64,000 bases of DNA from Hofstenia miamia. Lineage: Eukaryota > Xenacoelomorpha > Acoela. Below the pieces are notes generated by a model. It was not told the origin of the DNA, ran no database searches, and was given only the letters and a program-made list of their open reading frames with translations. Each line of letters begins with the position of its first letter. Position 1 is the first letter of the stretch. This document shows, in pieces, positions 1 through 13,100 of this stretch. A program made the translations under genes and the position numbers. The stretch is from contig SCFE01000003.1 in NCBI GenBank assembly GCA_004352715.1, forward strand, positions 1,529,881 through 1,593,880, written 5' to 3'.

Positions 1-1516
1 AACAAAAGTGAATTGTCCAACATAATGATAACTGGTGATTTTAATACATTTGACTTTCAGTCACTCCTTTCAAATACATATTTAACAGTATTAGAAAGCC
101 GGCCCACTAGAGGTAATTCAAGGCTTTATCCATCAATTACACATTTTTCCAGTGATCTAGGTGAAGTATCAACATTTAAACCAAATTTTTTTACAGATCA
201 CTTGGCTTTGTTTGTTAAACCATTAAAACGTAGGCCTCCAAAAAAGTGGAAAGTAAACTTTCGAGATATGTCTGGCAAATATTGAGCCTTTTTTGAGTGG
301 AATATACTTAATCTTGATTTCACAAATTTATATGAGGAAACTGATTGTTCTAAAGCAGCTAAAGATCTCGATCAAATCTTGATAGACACAGTTAGTTTTT
401 CTTTTCCCATGAGAAATGTCACAATGAGTGATCGTGATCCAATTTGGATTACACCAATAATAAAATACAGACTTGTTCGGAAACAGATTGCTAAGAATCG
501 AGGAAGAAATATAAAAGTTGAACGTCTCAAAAATGCGTTAATAATAACTATTAACACCTTCTTATACTAATCCAACATCTGAAGACAAAATTAGGCTTAA
601 CAGTGAATGCAGTCATGTAATTAAATGGATAGCAACTAAACGTATGAAAATAAATATATTAAAATCCCATACAATACGCTTTTGCATTCGAAACCACCCT
701 CTGTGCAGATGCTCTCAATCAGACATTAATACTTATCATTCTAAAGATTCTCTCAATTTTTTAGGACTTACTTTTCAACATAACATGCGCTTTGATCTGC
801 ATGGTAAAGAATTAATTACAAGTTTAAATAAATGCTTGTATATATTACGAGATTTGAAAAGAAATAATTGGAATGCCAAAGAAATGAATTTAGCATTTGA
901 TGCATTGATAAGCATTGACAATGAGTAAAATCAGGTATGGGCTATCCGTATATTTTGCAGATACTGGTGTCTTGAAAAATATTCAAAGATTTTTCCATAA
1001 ATGCGATAAACTAGGCCTCCCACAAAAAAATATTATAGAAGAACTGAAAAAATCAGATGAACGAAATGTGAAAAAAATTCTTTCAAAAGAATACCATACG
1101 ATCTTGCTTTATTGAAAACACCACTCACCTTACAAGAAATAGAATACACAAATTTAAGATCCCTAAATATAACTCAGCTGCTTTTCGAACTTGTTTTATA
1201 AATCGCTTCTTGTTTAACGACTATGATAAATTAGCATTCAAAATTAACTTTTAATACATTAAACTCTATTAGTTTGCAAATAATTTTGCTGCGAAATTTT
1301 ATGAAAATTAAAGAAAATGTTTACAGTTAAAATTACGTTATAAATGGGATGCAATCACATTGATATTGGATTCTACCACAAAGGCTACTGCAATGAAAAA
1401 GAAGATATTTGTTACATTGTTTATTGCACAGTTTCTTATTTTTTATTTTTCAGGATTTGCATTTAATCTTGAATAAAGACATACATACATACATACATAC
1501 ATACATACATACATAC
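1..1516 (+). mobile_element. CR1/L2-like non-LTR retrotransposon, internally deleted, 3' end present
   Basis: Reading + gives pieces of one retrotransposon ORF2. Positions 1-285 carry the end of an AP-endonuclease domain (ITGDFN near the start, then PTRGN, then TDHLALF). A linker follows at about 379-540 (SFPMRNVTMSDRDPIWITP). From 600 the frame runs straight into the region after the reverse-transcriptase active site (KRMKINILKSHTIRF, then LNFLGLTFQ) and the C-terminal RIRYGLSVY-type segment (915-1115). The catalytic YADD block is absent, so most of the RT domain has been deleted near 580-620. The frames are broken by stops and shifts. The element ends in GAATAAAG followed by a (CATA)n tail, the usual way CR1-like elements terminate. 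It is cut on the left by the window edge. The family call is from motif recognition only. Confidence 0.8.
1480..1516. repeat. (CATA)n microsatellite tail
   Basis: About nine tandem CATA units directly follow GAATAAAG. This position suggests the 3' microsatellite tail of the retrotransposon on its left rather than an independent microsatellite. Confidence 0.9.
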
Positions 1517-2130
1517 TACTATTCACACAATTTATTAATCAAAGATTAACAGAATGTCTATAAACTAAGAAAAACAAATTAGCACCATAAATAGAATTTA
1601 CATATTACCTCCCTCAGACTAAAGCACTCTAAAATTTTCAGAGTACGCTTTTTCAATTTTGAGATATTAATATAGTAATGCTATTGACCGCATGGCTGTT
1701 TTTATAGCCATATCTCTTAATGAACAGCTGTGTTCTGTTATTAATGTTAACATGCTTATTAAGTTCTCCCTTTGCAAAAACTTTGTCGTGATTTGCTATT
1801 ATCTTAAAAAACTGCAAAAAATGCCAAATACTTTATGTAGTTGTAGGCTTTCATTATATTAAATTTTTTGTTATAGAATTTTGAGACCTGTGTGAACCTA
1901 AGCACATCGCTTAAAATTTCAATTGATCTGTTGCAAACTGTATCAATTCTTTCCCAAACTGTTTTATGCTGTCCTACTCTTAGTAAAAATCCATAACTTA
2001 ACATACGATACAATTTACATTTTACATACCTTACTGTCGTATCAGATGGTAATACATCTTTGATATAAGGTAGAGAAGAATTAAATGCAGCTATCATTCT
2101 TATTTTCGGAATAAAGAATTTTACAAAATT

Positions 2131-2248
2131 CAGATTGTAATCAAAGTTAACTCCCAAATATAGAGCTACCATCACAACAGGTATTGTGTCAGATTGTAAT
2201 CAAAGTTAACTCCCAAATATAGAGCTACCATCACAACAGGTATTGTGT
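2131..2248. repeat. perfect tandem duplication, 59-bp unit, two copies
   Basis: The 59-bp block starting CAGATTGTAATCAAAG at 2131 is repeated head to tail from 2190 with no visible difference. It duplicates part of the RT remnant. It could be a recent tandem duplication or an assembly overlap. Confidence 0.85.
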
Positions 2249-2591
2249 CACAATCAATATACAAATGATATTTTTCTACTTCGAACTTTCTACTCGTTTG
2301 TAATATTAAAAATTGCGTCTTATTTAACATTCACTTATTTTCTTTGAACCAGTGACTAGCATTTGATATATCCATACTCAATAATTTTATTGCTTTATGT
2401 ACTGAAGTATTTATTAAAAAAATGCACGCATCGTATCTGCATAAGGAAACAGTTTACATGCACTGATGGGATCACTTAAGTCTTTGATAAATGAAGTAAA
2501 TAACAGCAGTCCTAGCAAGCTTCTTTGCTGATCACCGCGATCCATTGGTAAAGACTTAGAATGAATATTTATCTTAACTATTTGCATTCTA

Positions 2592-2592
2592 T

Positions 2593-2655
<63 letters not shown>
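2592..2655. repeat. (ACT)n trinucleotide microsatellite
   Basis: About 21 units of ACT. On the minus strand it reads as a serine run fused to the RT fragment, which is an artefact of frame and not a real poly-serine protein. Confidence 0.95.
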
Positions 2656-2657
<2 letters not shown>

Positions 2658-2662
2658 TTCAA

Positions 2663-3223
2663 AATAACTTATTTAAAAGTAATTCTATAAATTAAAAACT
2701 AAAATAGTTGTTTACAAACGAAACGATCAAAATTTGCAGCAGAATAGTTAAGAAACATGAAAATTTTGCAAATATTCTTTTCTAGTGTCACTTGAGTAAA
2801 AAATGTATTTTGGATGTTTTTTTTGACATTGCATTTTCTCTAAAATCGTATGGCAAACAATTTCTGATGCTCGCATAAGAAACGAATTAGAAGCATAGTT
2901 GTTTTTAATTTGCTTCAATTTAATGTACGTTTTTGTCTTGCGTTGTACTTAAGTTTATCATTGATTTCATTAGGAAAAGCAAAATTTTTACCGGAGGTAA
3001 CCAAAATAAAGTATAAATATGTTAAGTACAATACATATTTGGTTGGTTTTAGGATGCGAAATTGCTTATAATTCGAAATTGGCAATAAGTCCAATTGCCC
3101 AGGTAGACATTCTGTAAATTATCCTCCATTTCACAGAGTATTTACCTAGTGTTAGAAAGGCGCCATAATTGATAATACCGTATAGATTGCCTCCACAAAA
3201 ATTGGATTTGGTATACAGTTCCT
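2663..3223. other. no gene seen
   Basis: AT-rich sequence without a convincing open frame, repeat or RNA. It separates two RT remnants. Confidence 0.6.
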
Positions 3224-4130
3224 TCACAAAGTTAAGCTTGAATGGAAAACAGCTAGTTTTTTAATTTTGGTATTGAGGAATTCTGAAAAGTCAAGGTTTT
3301 CATTGAAGGTTTCACCGAGATAAGTGACTTTTCTGGAGTTTGTGAGTTCGTGATAATGAATATTAAGCTTGAACTGGACGGAATATTCTATTTTTAAGGA
3401 GGCATGCAACATTAAAAATTGTGATTTGCTATCATTTAAATGAAGTTGGTTTCCATTACACCAATTTTTCATTTCAATAAGATCAGTAGTTAAAAATTTT
3501 TTGCGCATGAGCTTATTGAGGCAACTAGAATAGATGCAAGTATCATCTGCATATTGTATTATGTTACAATGTGAAAGAGTCTGACAAGTCATTTACGTAT
3601 ATGTTAAAAAGTNGTTAAGGAATGTTCAAAATATCCACCACGATTCTGGAGACACATATCCAAGCGTTTCACGAAGTTGCACATCACGGTATCAAACATT
3701 TCATTTACGTATTATGTTAAAAAGTAGTGGACCAACTATGAGGGACTCCTCGTTTGCTATTCATGTAACATGATTGGTAATTGCCAACTTTTACAGCCTG
3801 GTGTCGGTCACCTAAAAAACTTTCAAATAAAAGCAGTGCTTCAGGTCAAAGTTTACATCTTGCCAGTTTTTGTAGCAAGATAGCATGGCACATGCTCTCA
3901 AATAACTTTAAAAGATCGATAAATCCAGCAGTTACATACTTAGTTGTATTTGACTATCGCGCCATTCTTCAATGCCATATAATAAGGCATCCTGAGATGA
4001 CCTACATTTTCTGAAGCCGAATTGATGAGGAAAAATAATTTTTTTGTCATTGAAATAGGTTTGTAATTGAGAGTTAACTTTTTTCAAAACTTTTTGACAT
4101 CATGTGGGTCACTGATATAGGTCGAGTTTT
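3224..4130 (-). mobile_element. second non-LTR retrotransposon RT remnant
   Basis: Minus-strand translation from about 4130 downward shows typical RT blocks: HQFGFRK-RSSQDALLYGIEEW, RGVPH, then after a frameshift GPLLFN, then at 3592-3224 HCNIIQYADDTCIYSS with the catalytic YADD, LHLNDSKSQFLMLH, and a KVTYLGETFNENLDFS segment. Stops and shifts make it non-coding. It is broken at 3613 by a single N and an unrelated 86-bp mariner fragment. It is distinct in sequence from the element at 1800-2660. Confidence 0.8.
3614..3699. mobile_element. mariner 3' fragment next to a contig join
   Basis: From GTTAAGGAATGTTCAAAAT to ATCAAACATT this matches 5193-5280, the end of the mariner-like transposase, with one or two differences. 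It lies between an N and a second copy of the preceding 24 bp (TCATTTACGTAT..GTTAAAAAGT at 3589-3612 and about 3700-3724). This suggests a mis-join rather than an independent insertion. Confidence 0.75.
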
Positions 4131-4911
4131 GCAAAACCAATAATTCCAGCAAGTAAATAAGATTATACCAGGATTGTCTGAGAAAAAGGCAAAATGCTAA
4201 GTTCCTCAAAAGCGTGTAAACTTGTTCACAAAACTATTAACGAAAACGCCTTTACCATTAGAATATTGTATTGATGACACACTATTAGAACTTTGGAAAA
4301 AAGAATTAGTACATTTCAGAATATCAAGATAGAAATGAAATATTCAAAAATACAGAACAATTACTCTGAGAATTCATAGTCTAGGGCTATCATATTACTG
4401 CGCTTGATATAAACACAAATTTTAAAATAACCAACAAACTTAAAAAATAGATATATTGTAACTAGGGCAAACAAAAGTAAAAAAAGTCAAAATTGAAATT
4501 AAGGTCAATTTTGTTTATGTAAATAAAAATTAAATGGTTTTAATGGACATGCATACATATTTTAAAAATCTTGATCTCAAAATAAAGTCAAAATTTTACA
4601 TTTGGAACTAGGTAAAAAAATTTTGAAATTGTTTTGAGGTCAATTTTTTTTGAAAGAAATGTATGAATGATTTTCATAAAAAACTCTTTAAAACCATGTA
4701 ATACAACACTTAAAAACATTTTTAATAGCAGAGTAAATTTATGCGTTTTGTATTTAAATTGTAAACAAAATCTACAACGTCATTTCCAATTCATTTAGTT
4801 TTTAAAAATAAAAATTCCTTGGTTACAAAAAAATGGGAAAATATCACTGAACAATTTTTAACTACTAAAATAGAGAAAAGTTAGAGCAAACATTTAATTA
4901 CTATTTTAATA
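4131..4911. other. no gene seen
   Basis: Very AT-rich sequence with short degenerate repeats of AAAGTCAAAATT-type words. No coding frame, RNA or element ends were recognised. Confidence 0.5.
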
Positions 4912-6457
4912 CAGGGTGCGCGAAAAGTAGCATATGAACTTTATTTTGTAATTTTATTTGGGTATGTGAAATAAAAATTGTATTAGCATGATTTTTGCAT
5001 AGGATATACTGGGGGATTTCATTACTATAATAAACAATACCATGTACATATTGTACTTATATAAGTCAGTCGTCATAAGAAAAATTACATATTTAAGTCA
5101 ATACAGGGCTAATTTTTCCAAAAATGAAATTGAAAGAGAACATTTAAATTCCACATTTATTTATTAGATTCTCGTTTAGATCAGGTTCAAGACGTTAAGG
5201 AATGTTCAAAATGTCCACCACGATTCTGGAGACACATATCCAAGCGTTTCACGAAGTTGCACATCACGGTATCAAACATTTGAAGAGGAATATCACGAAT
5301 AGCTCTCTTGATCCGTTCTTCCAATTCAAGAAGTGTATGAGGTTGAGGATGGTAAACATTTGCCTTGAAGTATCCCCAAAACCAAAAGTCGCAAGCATTC
5401 AAATCAGGACTGTGTGAAGACCACTCGGTATCAAAGCGTAAGCTGATCACACGATCGGATTCGAAATGATGCCTCAGTAAGTCACTTGTCCGGTTTGACG
5501 TATGGGGCGTAGCACCATCTTGTTGGAATATTGTTGAACGCACTTGGCTTTCAGCTGAAGAACAACATGATTCTCTATCATCTCACAATATCTCTCGCTG
5601 TTGATGGAAACAGTGCTACCGCTTTCATCTTGGAAGAAAAATGGAGCGAGAATGAACCTTTGACTGAATCCAACGCAACTTAAGCGAATCCAGTCAACTT
5701 AAGCGAGTGGAGAGGCATCTCAGTCATCTCATGGGGATTTTCGGCAGCCCATATCCTTGTGTTCCAGTGTTGACTGTGCCAGACAGATGAAAGTGAGCTT
5801 CATCGGTCATGAGGATCTTTGGCAGCATTATTTCATCGTTGCGCAATATTGTTAACATCTTCTCACAAAAGATTCTCCGAGAGTCATAATCCCGTTGAAC
5901 AAGTTTATGCACTCGACCTACTCTGCATGGATGGAAATGAAGATCTTCTTTCAAAATTTTTCGCACCGTTGTCACTGGAATGTTCGTCTCAAAAGATATT
6001 CTCCTTGTGCTGATCTTGCCGCTCGCAAATTCCGTTACATCACTGCGTTGATATCTTCAGTTGATGTTCTGGAACGACCACTTCGAGGGAGGTCTGCAAC
6101 AGACCCCATAGAACAAAATCGGTCTATCAGATTTTGAACTGTGTGCCAAGATGGAGCTTGTTCTTTCCTTTTCAGGTTCTTCGTAGTGGAAACCTTCCTG
6201 ATTGTTTCAGTCACTGACTCTGCATTTGCACGATCAAAATTCGGTCCGGGAGTGAAATGCGACTCATGTTTACCGCGTAATAGAGTTAAATGCAAGTGAA
6301 CAGTGTTGACTCTGTGCACTGTTAAGATAGATAGTTCAGATAAACAAAAAATCCCCCGACCTAACTTTCTCAAAAAATATGTTCAAAAAATAATTCACTT
6401 TGATTTTTGATTTTATTTATTTAATTAAAGTTCGTATACTTATTTTTGCACACCCTG
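4912..6457 (-). mobile_element. Tc1/mariner-superfamily transposon, complete ends, dead coding region
   Basis: The left end CAGGGTGCGCGAAAAGTAGC (4912) and the reverse complement of the right end, CAGGGTGTGCAAAAATAAGT (6457), form imperfect terminal inverted repeats of about 32 bp ending in GAACTTTA. Both sides are flanked by TA (4910-4911 and 6458-6459), the standard target duplication of this superfamily. Length is 1546 bp. The transposase lies on the minus strand and is broken. It sits between decayed retrotransposons and the last visible CPT1 exon. Confidence 0.92.
5187..6373 (-). pseudogene. mariner-like transposase, frameshifted
   Basis: Three overlapping frames make up the protein. 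6373-6035 is the N-terminal DNA-binding part (QAPSWHTVQNLIDRFCSMGS, then LPRSGRSRTS). 5975-5724 is the start of the catalytic core with the first aspartate (MTDEAHFHLSG). 5543-5187 is the rest, with QQDGATPHTSNRTSDLL and SPDLNACDFWFWGYFK. Between 5724 and 5543 the frame is lost; a short partly repeated stretch around 5660-5705 (two AACTTAAGCGA(A/G) units) looks inserted. By my count 42 residues separate the second and third acidic residues, longer than the 34 of classic mariner. This transposase type is common in arthropods, as far as I recall. It is not a functional gene here. Confidence 0.88.
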
Positions 6458-7006
6458 TATTATATAAAAATACATTGCTAAGGGTGTCATTGTTGAGAGA
6501 GCAAACCACAATTACTATGAATTGAATTGAACTTGTAAAATGCTTTGAGTTTGAATCAACCTAAATTTTGGATGCTTTGCCGAAAATTTAAAACTATAGA
6601 TTACATGAGTTAATGAATAATCGGTTCATTAAATCTTATAGAATATGGATTGTTGAAAATAGCAAGTGGTCTCCTGCTTCCAAGGAAAGATTCTTCTCAA
6701 TGTTAAAAAGCATGCTTAAGACAATAAAATAATAGGCAGTTTTGTATTGGTGCTTCTTACAACCTAGTTAATTATGTTTAGTATAGAATCCACGAATTTT
6801 ACAAAATCTTTTAGGTAAAAAAATCAAAATTTCAAACAAAAAATGAAAATGTATTTTCAATTTAGATTTAAATTTTTTGGACTGAACTACCTTTATGATT
6901 TTGACGAAACCTTTTCCAAATGTTTGAAATTTGACGAGCTCACAATCCAGATCTTCAAATTTCTAAGTACATTTTTTAACATTACAGTAAAAAACGAAAG
7001 AGAAAC
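6458..7006. other. probable CPT1 intron; short unrecognised reading frame
   Basis: No CPT1 exon was found. On the + strand 6613-6732 is open and reads NRFIKSYRIWIVENSKW, then SPASKERFFSMLKSM. It looks protein-like but I do not recognise it; it may be a TE fragment. Confidence 0.4.
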
Positions 7007-7160
7007 CTTTTCGCAAAATTCCACAGAGCCTCTTATCTTCGCTGCCAGGTGTTCATTAACTTCCCACTTAATCCGCTGAGGAGGGCGGGTTTGACCAGGT
7101 CTTCGAGGGGCATGGATATTACTACAGTGACCATTTTCATCGTACATACCATCAGTTTGC
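7007..7160 (-). CDS. CPT1-like exon after the catalytic histidine, last one visible
   Basis: 154 bp, TTTATAG acceptor joining GA|G (Glu), GTTTCT donor. Reads QTDGMYDENGHCSNIHAPRR, then PGQTRPPQRIKWEVNEHLAA and KIRGSVEFCEK. It matches the CPT1 stretch that runs GHC, a proline-rich loop, then PPQRLQW. It is about 4 kb from the previous exon. The exons with FGKG and the C-terminal STS-type motif are not visible further left. Confidence 0.9.
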
Positions 7161-10100
7161 CTATAAAAGTTTAGAATCAACAGAAAATAGAAATGTTCAT
7201 TTGCTCAAATGAATGCAAGTGTCTGTATGTGTAAAGCACATTGGAAAAAAATATCTACGTATGTATATAAAGACGTTAGAAAACACATATGAATTCAACT
7301 ACAAAATGATTTCGATATGAAATGTGTGCTTGGAATACACTACCTTCCTCTAAAAATAATTATAAATGAAAATAACAAAAAATAATTAGCACGATTAATG
7401 CAATAAATTATATAGAAATTAGATATGAAATTGAGGCAAGTTTCACTTAAAAAAATTTATGAAACATTGGTAGATAGTTTATAGATGAAATTTTGACAGT
7501 GCGTTCAGATGCTTATCATTTAGGCCTGGATTAAAACATCCTAAGCCAAACAGTGTGTCAGTATAATTATACTTTTAGCATGCGTCCAAAAAAGTGTGTC
7601 AACACCGTGCGGTTCAGTAAACAAATCAAAGCTCTTTTTAGGCTAATACTAATTGATAATTTGCCATTTACATTTTTTCACGCCTCCTATTTATTATTTA
7701 AGTAAATTCATTATTTGATTATTATGTTTAGGCTTGCATAATGAAATGCGATTATCTTACATTTCCATTAAATTTAAACAATTATTTTGAAAGCATTTCA
7801 ATATTTTTCACTAATTTCCAAATCTTTCCATAACTCTTAGAGCTTAAGGTTCTACAGGACCAAAACTTTACTGGTTTTGGATATGATTCCATCCCCATAC
7901 AATGAAATTTTCTATTTTGATAAAAGTAGTGTGAGTGTCATTCTGAAATCTGTGGTCCTAGGTTCTTCGTTTCTGGCTCCAGTCTCATGGCATTGAGACA
8001 AGTAAATCCCAAGGGACTGAGTGCTCGCGCAGAACCCTACAAGAAGTTCGCCAAATTGACTACAATTTCGGACACGTGCAAGGCCTACAATTGCTTTGGT
8101 TGAAACTGCTAAATGCACATAATAGAACAGTTTAATGCTTTGATCCTGACATCAGCCAAGGCTATTTCATATTTAGTAAATAGTATATTTAATTTCAACT
8201 AGTCCTGTTCAAAATAGAACTGAGAGAAAGAGGATGAAATAAAATGATGCATGGAAAAATTTATGAAGTAAACTGCTATGCATCATAAGCTTCCTGTAGA
8301 TAACTATATTAATTACAACGTTATTAAATATTAAGTAAATATGCACATATTAGTATTAGAACATGAATTACTAACGAATGTTCGATGTCATAAACGGGTA
8401 AAGTTTTTAAAGTATTTGAAATCATGGGCGACAATTTCCATATATACGAATGGAAGCTAAAGTTGCTTTAGCTGTACCAGTGTATTATTTAACCAATAAC
8501 ATTTCACATTTGTGGTTATATTTGCTCTGCTTTGTATGATTCAGACAAATTTTGGTTATTTTAATGCATTTTGTGACATTTTTATGCATCTATCAAAATT
8601 TAGGAGTGATTGGGATAAACGTTTTTATGAACATGTACATCAACTTGATCCAATTCTGTTGAGAGCATGCATTCGCTTGGTGCACGGTTTAAGACATTAA
8701 AATTGTATAACTAATTTCATTGGCTATTTAATTCTATAAATTGAATTTGCTGAAAAATGGATGAAAGCTTAAACCCGCTTCAAATCAGCGATTATAATAT
8801 AACAGTGCTCAACTTCGGTATGACTGACCTGACCTATTTAAGCAAAAATGAATAAGATTTAAATTGTTCAATATCAAGTACAGCACAAATAGAAATTAAA
8901 TTTGTAATTTGAAAATGAATGTTTTACACATTGTGTTGTTATTACAAACGCATTTTTAAAAATGGGAATTGGTCAGGGTGACTTATATAATGAGGCATAT
9001 ATAGGGACAGACTGCATCTTAAGGCTACCCTTAAGTTCAACGTTCAAACCTCAAACTTAAAGGTAATGGCTGTTAATACAAGTCGCTGTATGTGTTAACG
9101 GATTTACATGGAAATGTACTTGATGTTTAGAGGAGCCTCCACCAAAAATCTCCAGGATTCTAATGTAAACGTGACTTCTTCAAGAGGGCTGCAATTTCAA
9201 AACAAAATGTAAATATTTGAGAAAGCATTATTTGTAAATTCTGAAGGTTGAAACGGCAATGGAGTCCCATAAGTTTATACATCACGAAATGCTGTCTGAA
9301 TCTGAACGCACATTAAATTTAACAACCGAGGAACTTTTGAAATGTCTTTAATGGTTCTCGAAACACTTATTACTTCAAAAGACATTCAAAATGTGAAAGC
9401 ATCACAAGATAGAGGAGAGTCACCTCTTCAATTTTCGCGTTTGAGCCAGCCTCTACAATTCAGGTACCGCACGCCTATTTTTTATGCAGATAGATCAACC
9501 GAGGAAATATTATAATCATACTGATGTCAATTACAAATTAAAAGACAACAAAACACATAATATGATAGTAATAACATATTAGCGTTGTAGAGGTTTATCT
9601 TATAACGGAAATCCATCATTTACAGTTTGTAATTTTCATACTGGAGATCCGCTCTCAATTAATTCTTATCGTATATGGAATGTGTAAAACAGATAGAATA
9701 GTCAGGGTGTCCGAGCGTCTTAATTGATCAATTTCTAGGCAATTTATGGAATAAAATTTTATCCGAGAATTATCTCCGGTGTTTTCAACCGAGAGTCTAA
9801 TTAGGATCACTATAGCCCATTTGAGTGCACCGCTTACTCCAACAACTCTGCTTTAAATCCGTATCAAGTAAACAATGGCATGTAAATTTAAACCAGACAA
9901 ATCAATACAACCTCAATAAATGAGTTAGTAAACATATTTACTTTGTAAACAAGGCAGAGCCAATGGGGAAACCATCCGTGTAAACGGGATTGGAAGATAT
10001 ACATAGAATGCTATCTACAATAGGTAATCTTTGTGTAGTTAAATTGGAAACAAACCTTTGAAATCTATGTATCATATTGTACAACTAAGCTAAACATTTG

Positions 10101-13100
10101 CATTTAACTTTAATAAAGCTATGACCTATCTAAAATAAAGGAATATTATAAAGCGGAAAAAGAAACAAATAACTTTCATGTGTAGAGAAGTAGAAAAAAC
10201 AAAGAAAAAATATATACCAGTCAATAAGATTTCTAAAAAACAGTTAATTGTTCAATAAAAATGGAACATTAGGGGACAGAAATATTTTAAAAAATGTATA
10301 GTCAAATGCTCTTAAAAAGAATCACTGAAAAGTTTTCAAAAAAAGATCACAATAAATTTAGCATTAACAATAAAATAAAAAATTTATAAATCTGAAAAAA
10401 ATTTAGTATAAGAATGATTCTTGAGAAAATCAGTGTTAAACGACCATTTTCCGAAAACATAAAATTTCGATTTGTGATTCAATTTTAGGGCATGTGACTA
10501 TATTGCAAATAAAAAAAGTTAAAAAGTAGTAAATTAATGATCGAAATGTATAGATTTGTACGAAACCAGTGATGGGCGCGCACCAGGCTAGCCCGATGGT
10601 CGGATCGAGAATCTTAGAAGCTAAGGGCAGAATAAAATTAATTTTTACAAGCGAAACTTAAAAGTTTGAATTTTATTTGTTGTTAGTTTGTATTTACTTC
10701 CATTTTACTAGAAAAGTAACCAACTAACCCTAGTCGTACACTGCGTAAAGTAAAGTAAACCAGAGAATTTCATAATTGGATTTTACTCTACTTAAGACAT
10801 CGTGCATTGCCGGTAAGCGAAATTTTTTTACTTGACTTACCGGCAGTGTACGACCAGCCTAAGAGTCGGCAATAAAATTAATACTCAAAACAGCATCAAT
10901 AAATATCACGGGTCGAAAACGGACCTAAAATAATAATTTAAAAGCGGGTCCGAAAAATTTGGCTCGTGTCAATCTCTGGCAACTACAATATCGATTATTG
11001 GAATGCCTGCACCTAGCATACATAGAATTTTTTTTCTTCCAGAGACAAAGTATAAATTTACACCTAATGCTTACAAGTTATAAACTATAAATTCAATGAT
11101 ATTACTTCTGATATGTTTAAAATATGCAATGGAAAGCTAGTAAACATAAAACTTACTCCATTTTCAGGAAATATTCAATGGCATGTCCAGAACATGGTGC
11201 ATCACCCCATGAGTGTTCGCAATTCATTGCCATGTAAGCGTTGGGGAAAACGTGAAAGTAAAGAGATTTCTCTGCCCAATGATAGCCTTTATGTACAGCA
11301 CCAAGTACATAGGGCGTAGCATGATAGAGACTCTCAAAAGATTCATGGTGAAGAAATACCTAAAGAAGAATTTGAAAAAAAGTAATTGTATACAAGCATG
11401 TAAATATTTCTACAAAAGTTCATTTCCAAAATTATATTAAAATTTTTAAGATATTCTTTGAAATACATGCCGCACTCTCTCTTAGTATAAGAGAATACCA
11501 GAATTGCGCCCCGGGTTAGGAATTTGTTGATTTTTGAATTAAAGCGACCAAGAGCGCTGGGACGTCAGGTCACATTATTATGTAATTAAAAAGCAAGTGA
11601 AAGAAATAAATGTACACAAATGGGCCAATAAAGTCAGGTTCATCATGAAATAAACATTGAATTACACAAATGCAATTTGTACCATAACAAGATTTATAGA
11701 TTCAGAAGCTGTTTATGTTGATTTTCAAATTCAGATTAAATCCAAAACGAAATTTCATAAATGCGAACAAATAATAGAATATTTTAGTGACACAGAGGAA
11801 TTTTACAAAGGTTGAGGATTTGGAAATTGCAAGCATTTTTGCTTCTTAAAAAATAATTCCGATTTTTATTTCAATTGCTAAATAATGAGACCTGTTAGAA
11901 CATCATCTTCAAAAATTTGCGTTTTTATAATGAATGCCAGGTGTGTCTCACTTCAATGTCTATGTAAGTATGCTGTTAGCAAAATCTTGCAAGCAACGTT
12001 TTTGAAGAAAACGTGTCAAATTGTCATTTCAGAATTTTACTTGTCAAATCCTATTCGGAGTGCATTTTGTGACCCGTTTTGCAACTTTGGCACATACTTA
12101 GTGATTTAAAATTGTTATTGTTAATTAATCACGCGCGCTACAAAGATGCGTTTGTCAACACTGCAGCCATTAATTTACTACAAATAATCAGAGATATCAA
12201 TCGTGCACATACATGAAATAATTAGAAAAGAGTCAAAATGATTTCCTCTTGTTATCGATTAACTACAAATAAAAAATGGGCCAAATGGGAATTTACCATG
12301 AAAGCAGAAGATGCAATTATATTTATCGATTCTTTATTCACTCCGTTGGAGAGGTAGAACAAGTGAGTTCGGAAGCATTCCGTGCGGTTTTGTCCCGTCA
12401 ACGCGCCAATATGACGCTCTTCCTCGGACACCGATTCTAATATAAAAGTGGTTATTGGGGATAAAACGTAATCTATTTACCATAATCTCTTTCACTATCT
12501 CGCAGAATGTCACAAATCAGAGATTCGAGAGCGGCTGGTGTTAACATATTGCCACGAGAATCAAACAGGTCCACTTTGTAATAGAGACCTCGGCAAACTA
12601 CGACAACGTGCTAAAACAATATTAAGACCAATTTTAAAACATATAAAGTTATATCAAAAAATAACTTAAATCCAACATTCCAAAGTGTTTTTACGAAACT
12701 ATCGGCTCTTAATTTGGTACTAGTGAAATAAAATGTGCTCATATAAAAACACAGTATAGGTTGTAATGCAGTAGCCTTACACTAACTTCAGAAGTTCACA
12801 GTTAGTCTTCGCATCAAACTGTGACCTTAAGTAAACTTAGATGGTTCATATTAGATGTCTTGATGCAAAGATATTAAGAACTTTCACTGTAAATTGCGAT
12901 TACAGAACTAATATACAAATGAAAAACCTTCGATTCACTTGAACTATAATGAGTCAATGTATCGATATCTTCTCCGGGAAAACGATAAGTGGCAAACATG
13001 CGCTCATATTGCCACATACAGATTGGGATGATATTCTTGATGCAGAGTGGTGGCATTTCTTCTCTGTCGATGCTCCGTTTAAACTTCATCATAAGATACA

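Larger units (their letters stand above)
1800..2660 (-). mobile_element. non-LTR retrotransposon RT fragment (decayed)
   Basis: On the minus strand, 2662-2414 contains a reverse-transcriptase block recognisable as RSLLGLLLFTSFIKDLSDPI followed by a damaged YADD (YAD-TM). After an interval, 2175-1804 gives the post-RT segment (YLGVNFDYNLNF, then YVKCKLYRMLSYGFLLR and WERIDTVCNRSIEIL). Frames are interrupted and the 5' part is replaced by an (ACT)n tract. It lies in the opposite orientation to the element at 1-1516 and is a separate insertion. Confidence 0.7.

Noticed and set aside
2414-2662. Poly-serine protein
   Set aside because: The serines come from an (ACT)n microsatellite joined to a decayed RT fragment.
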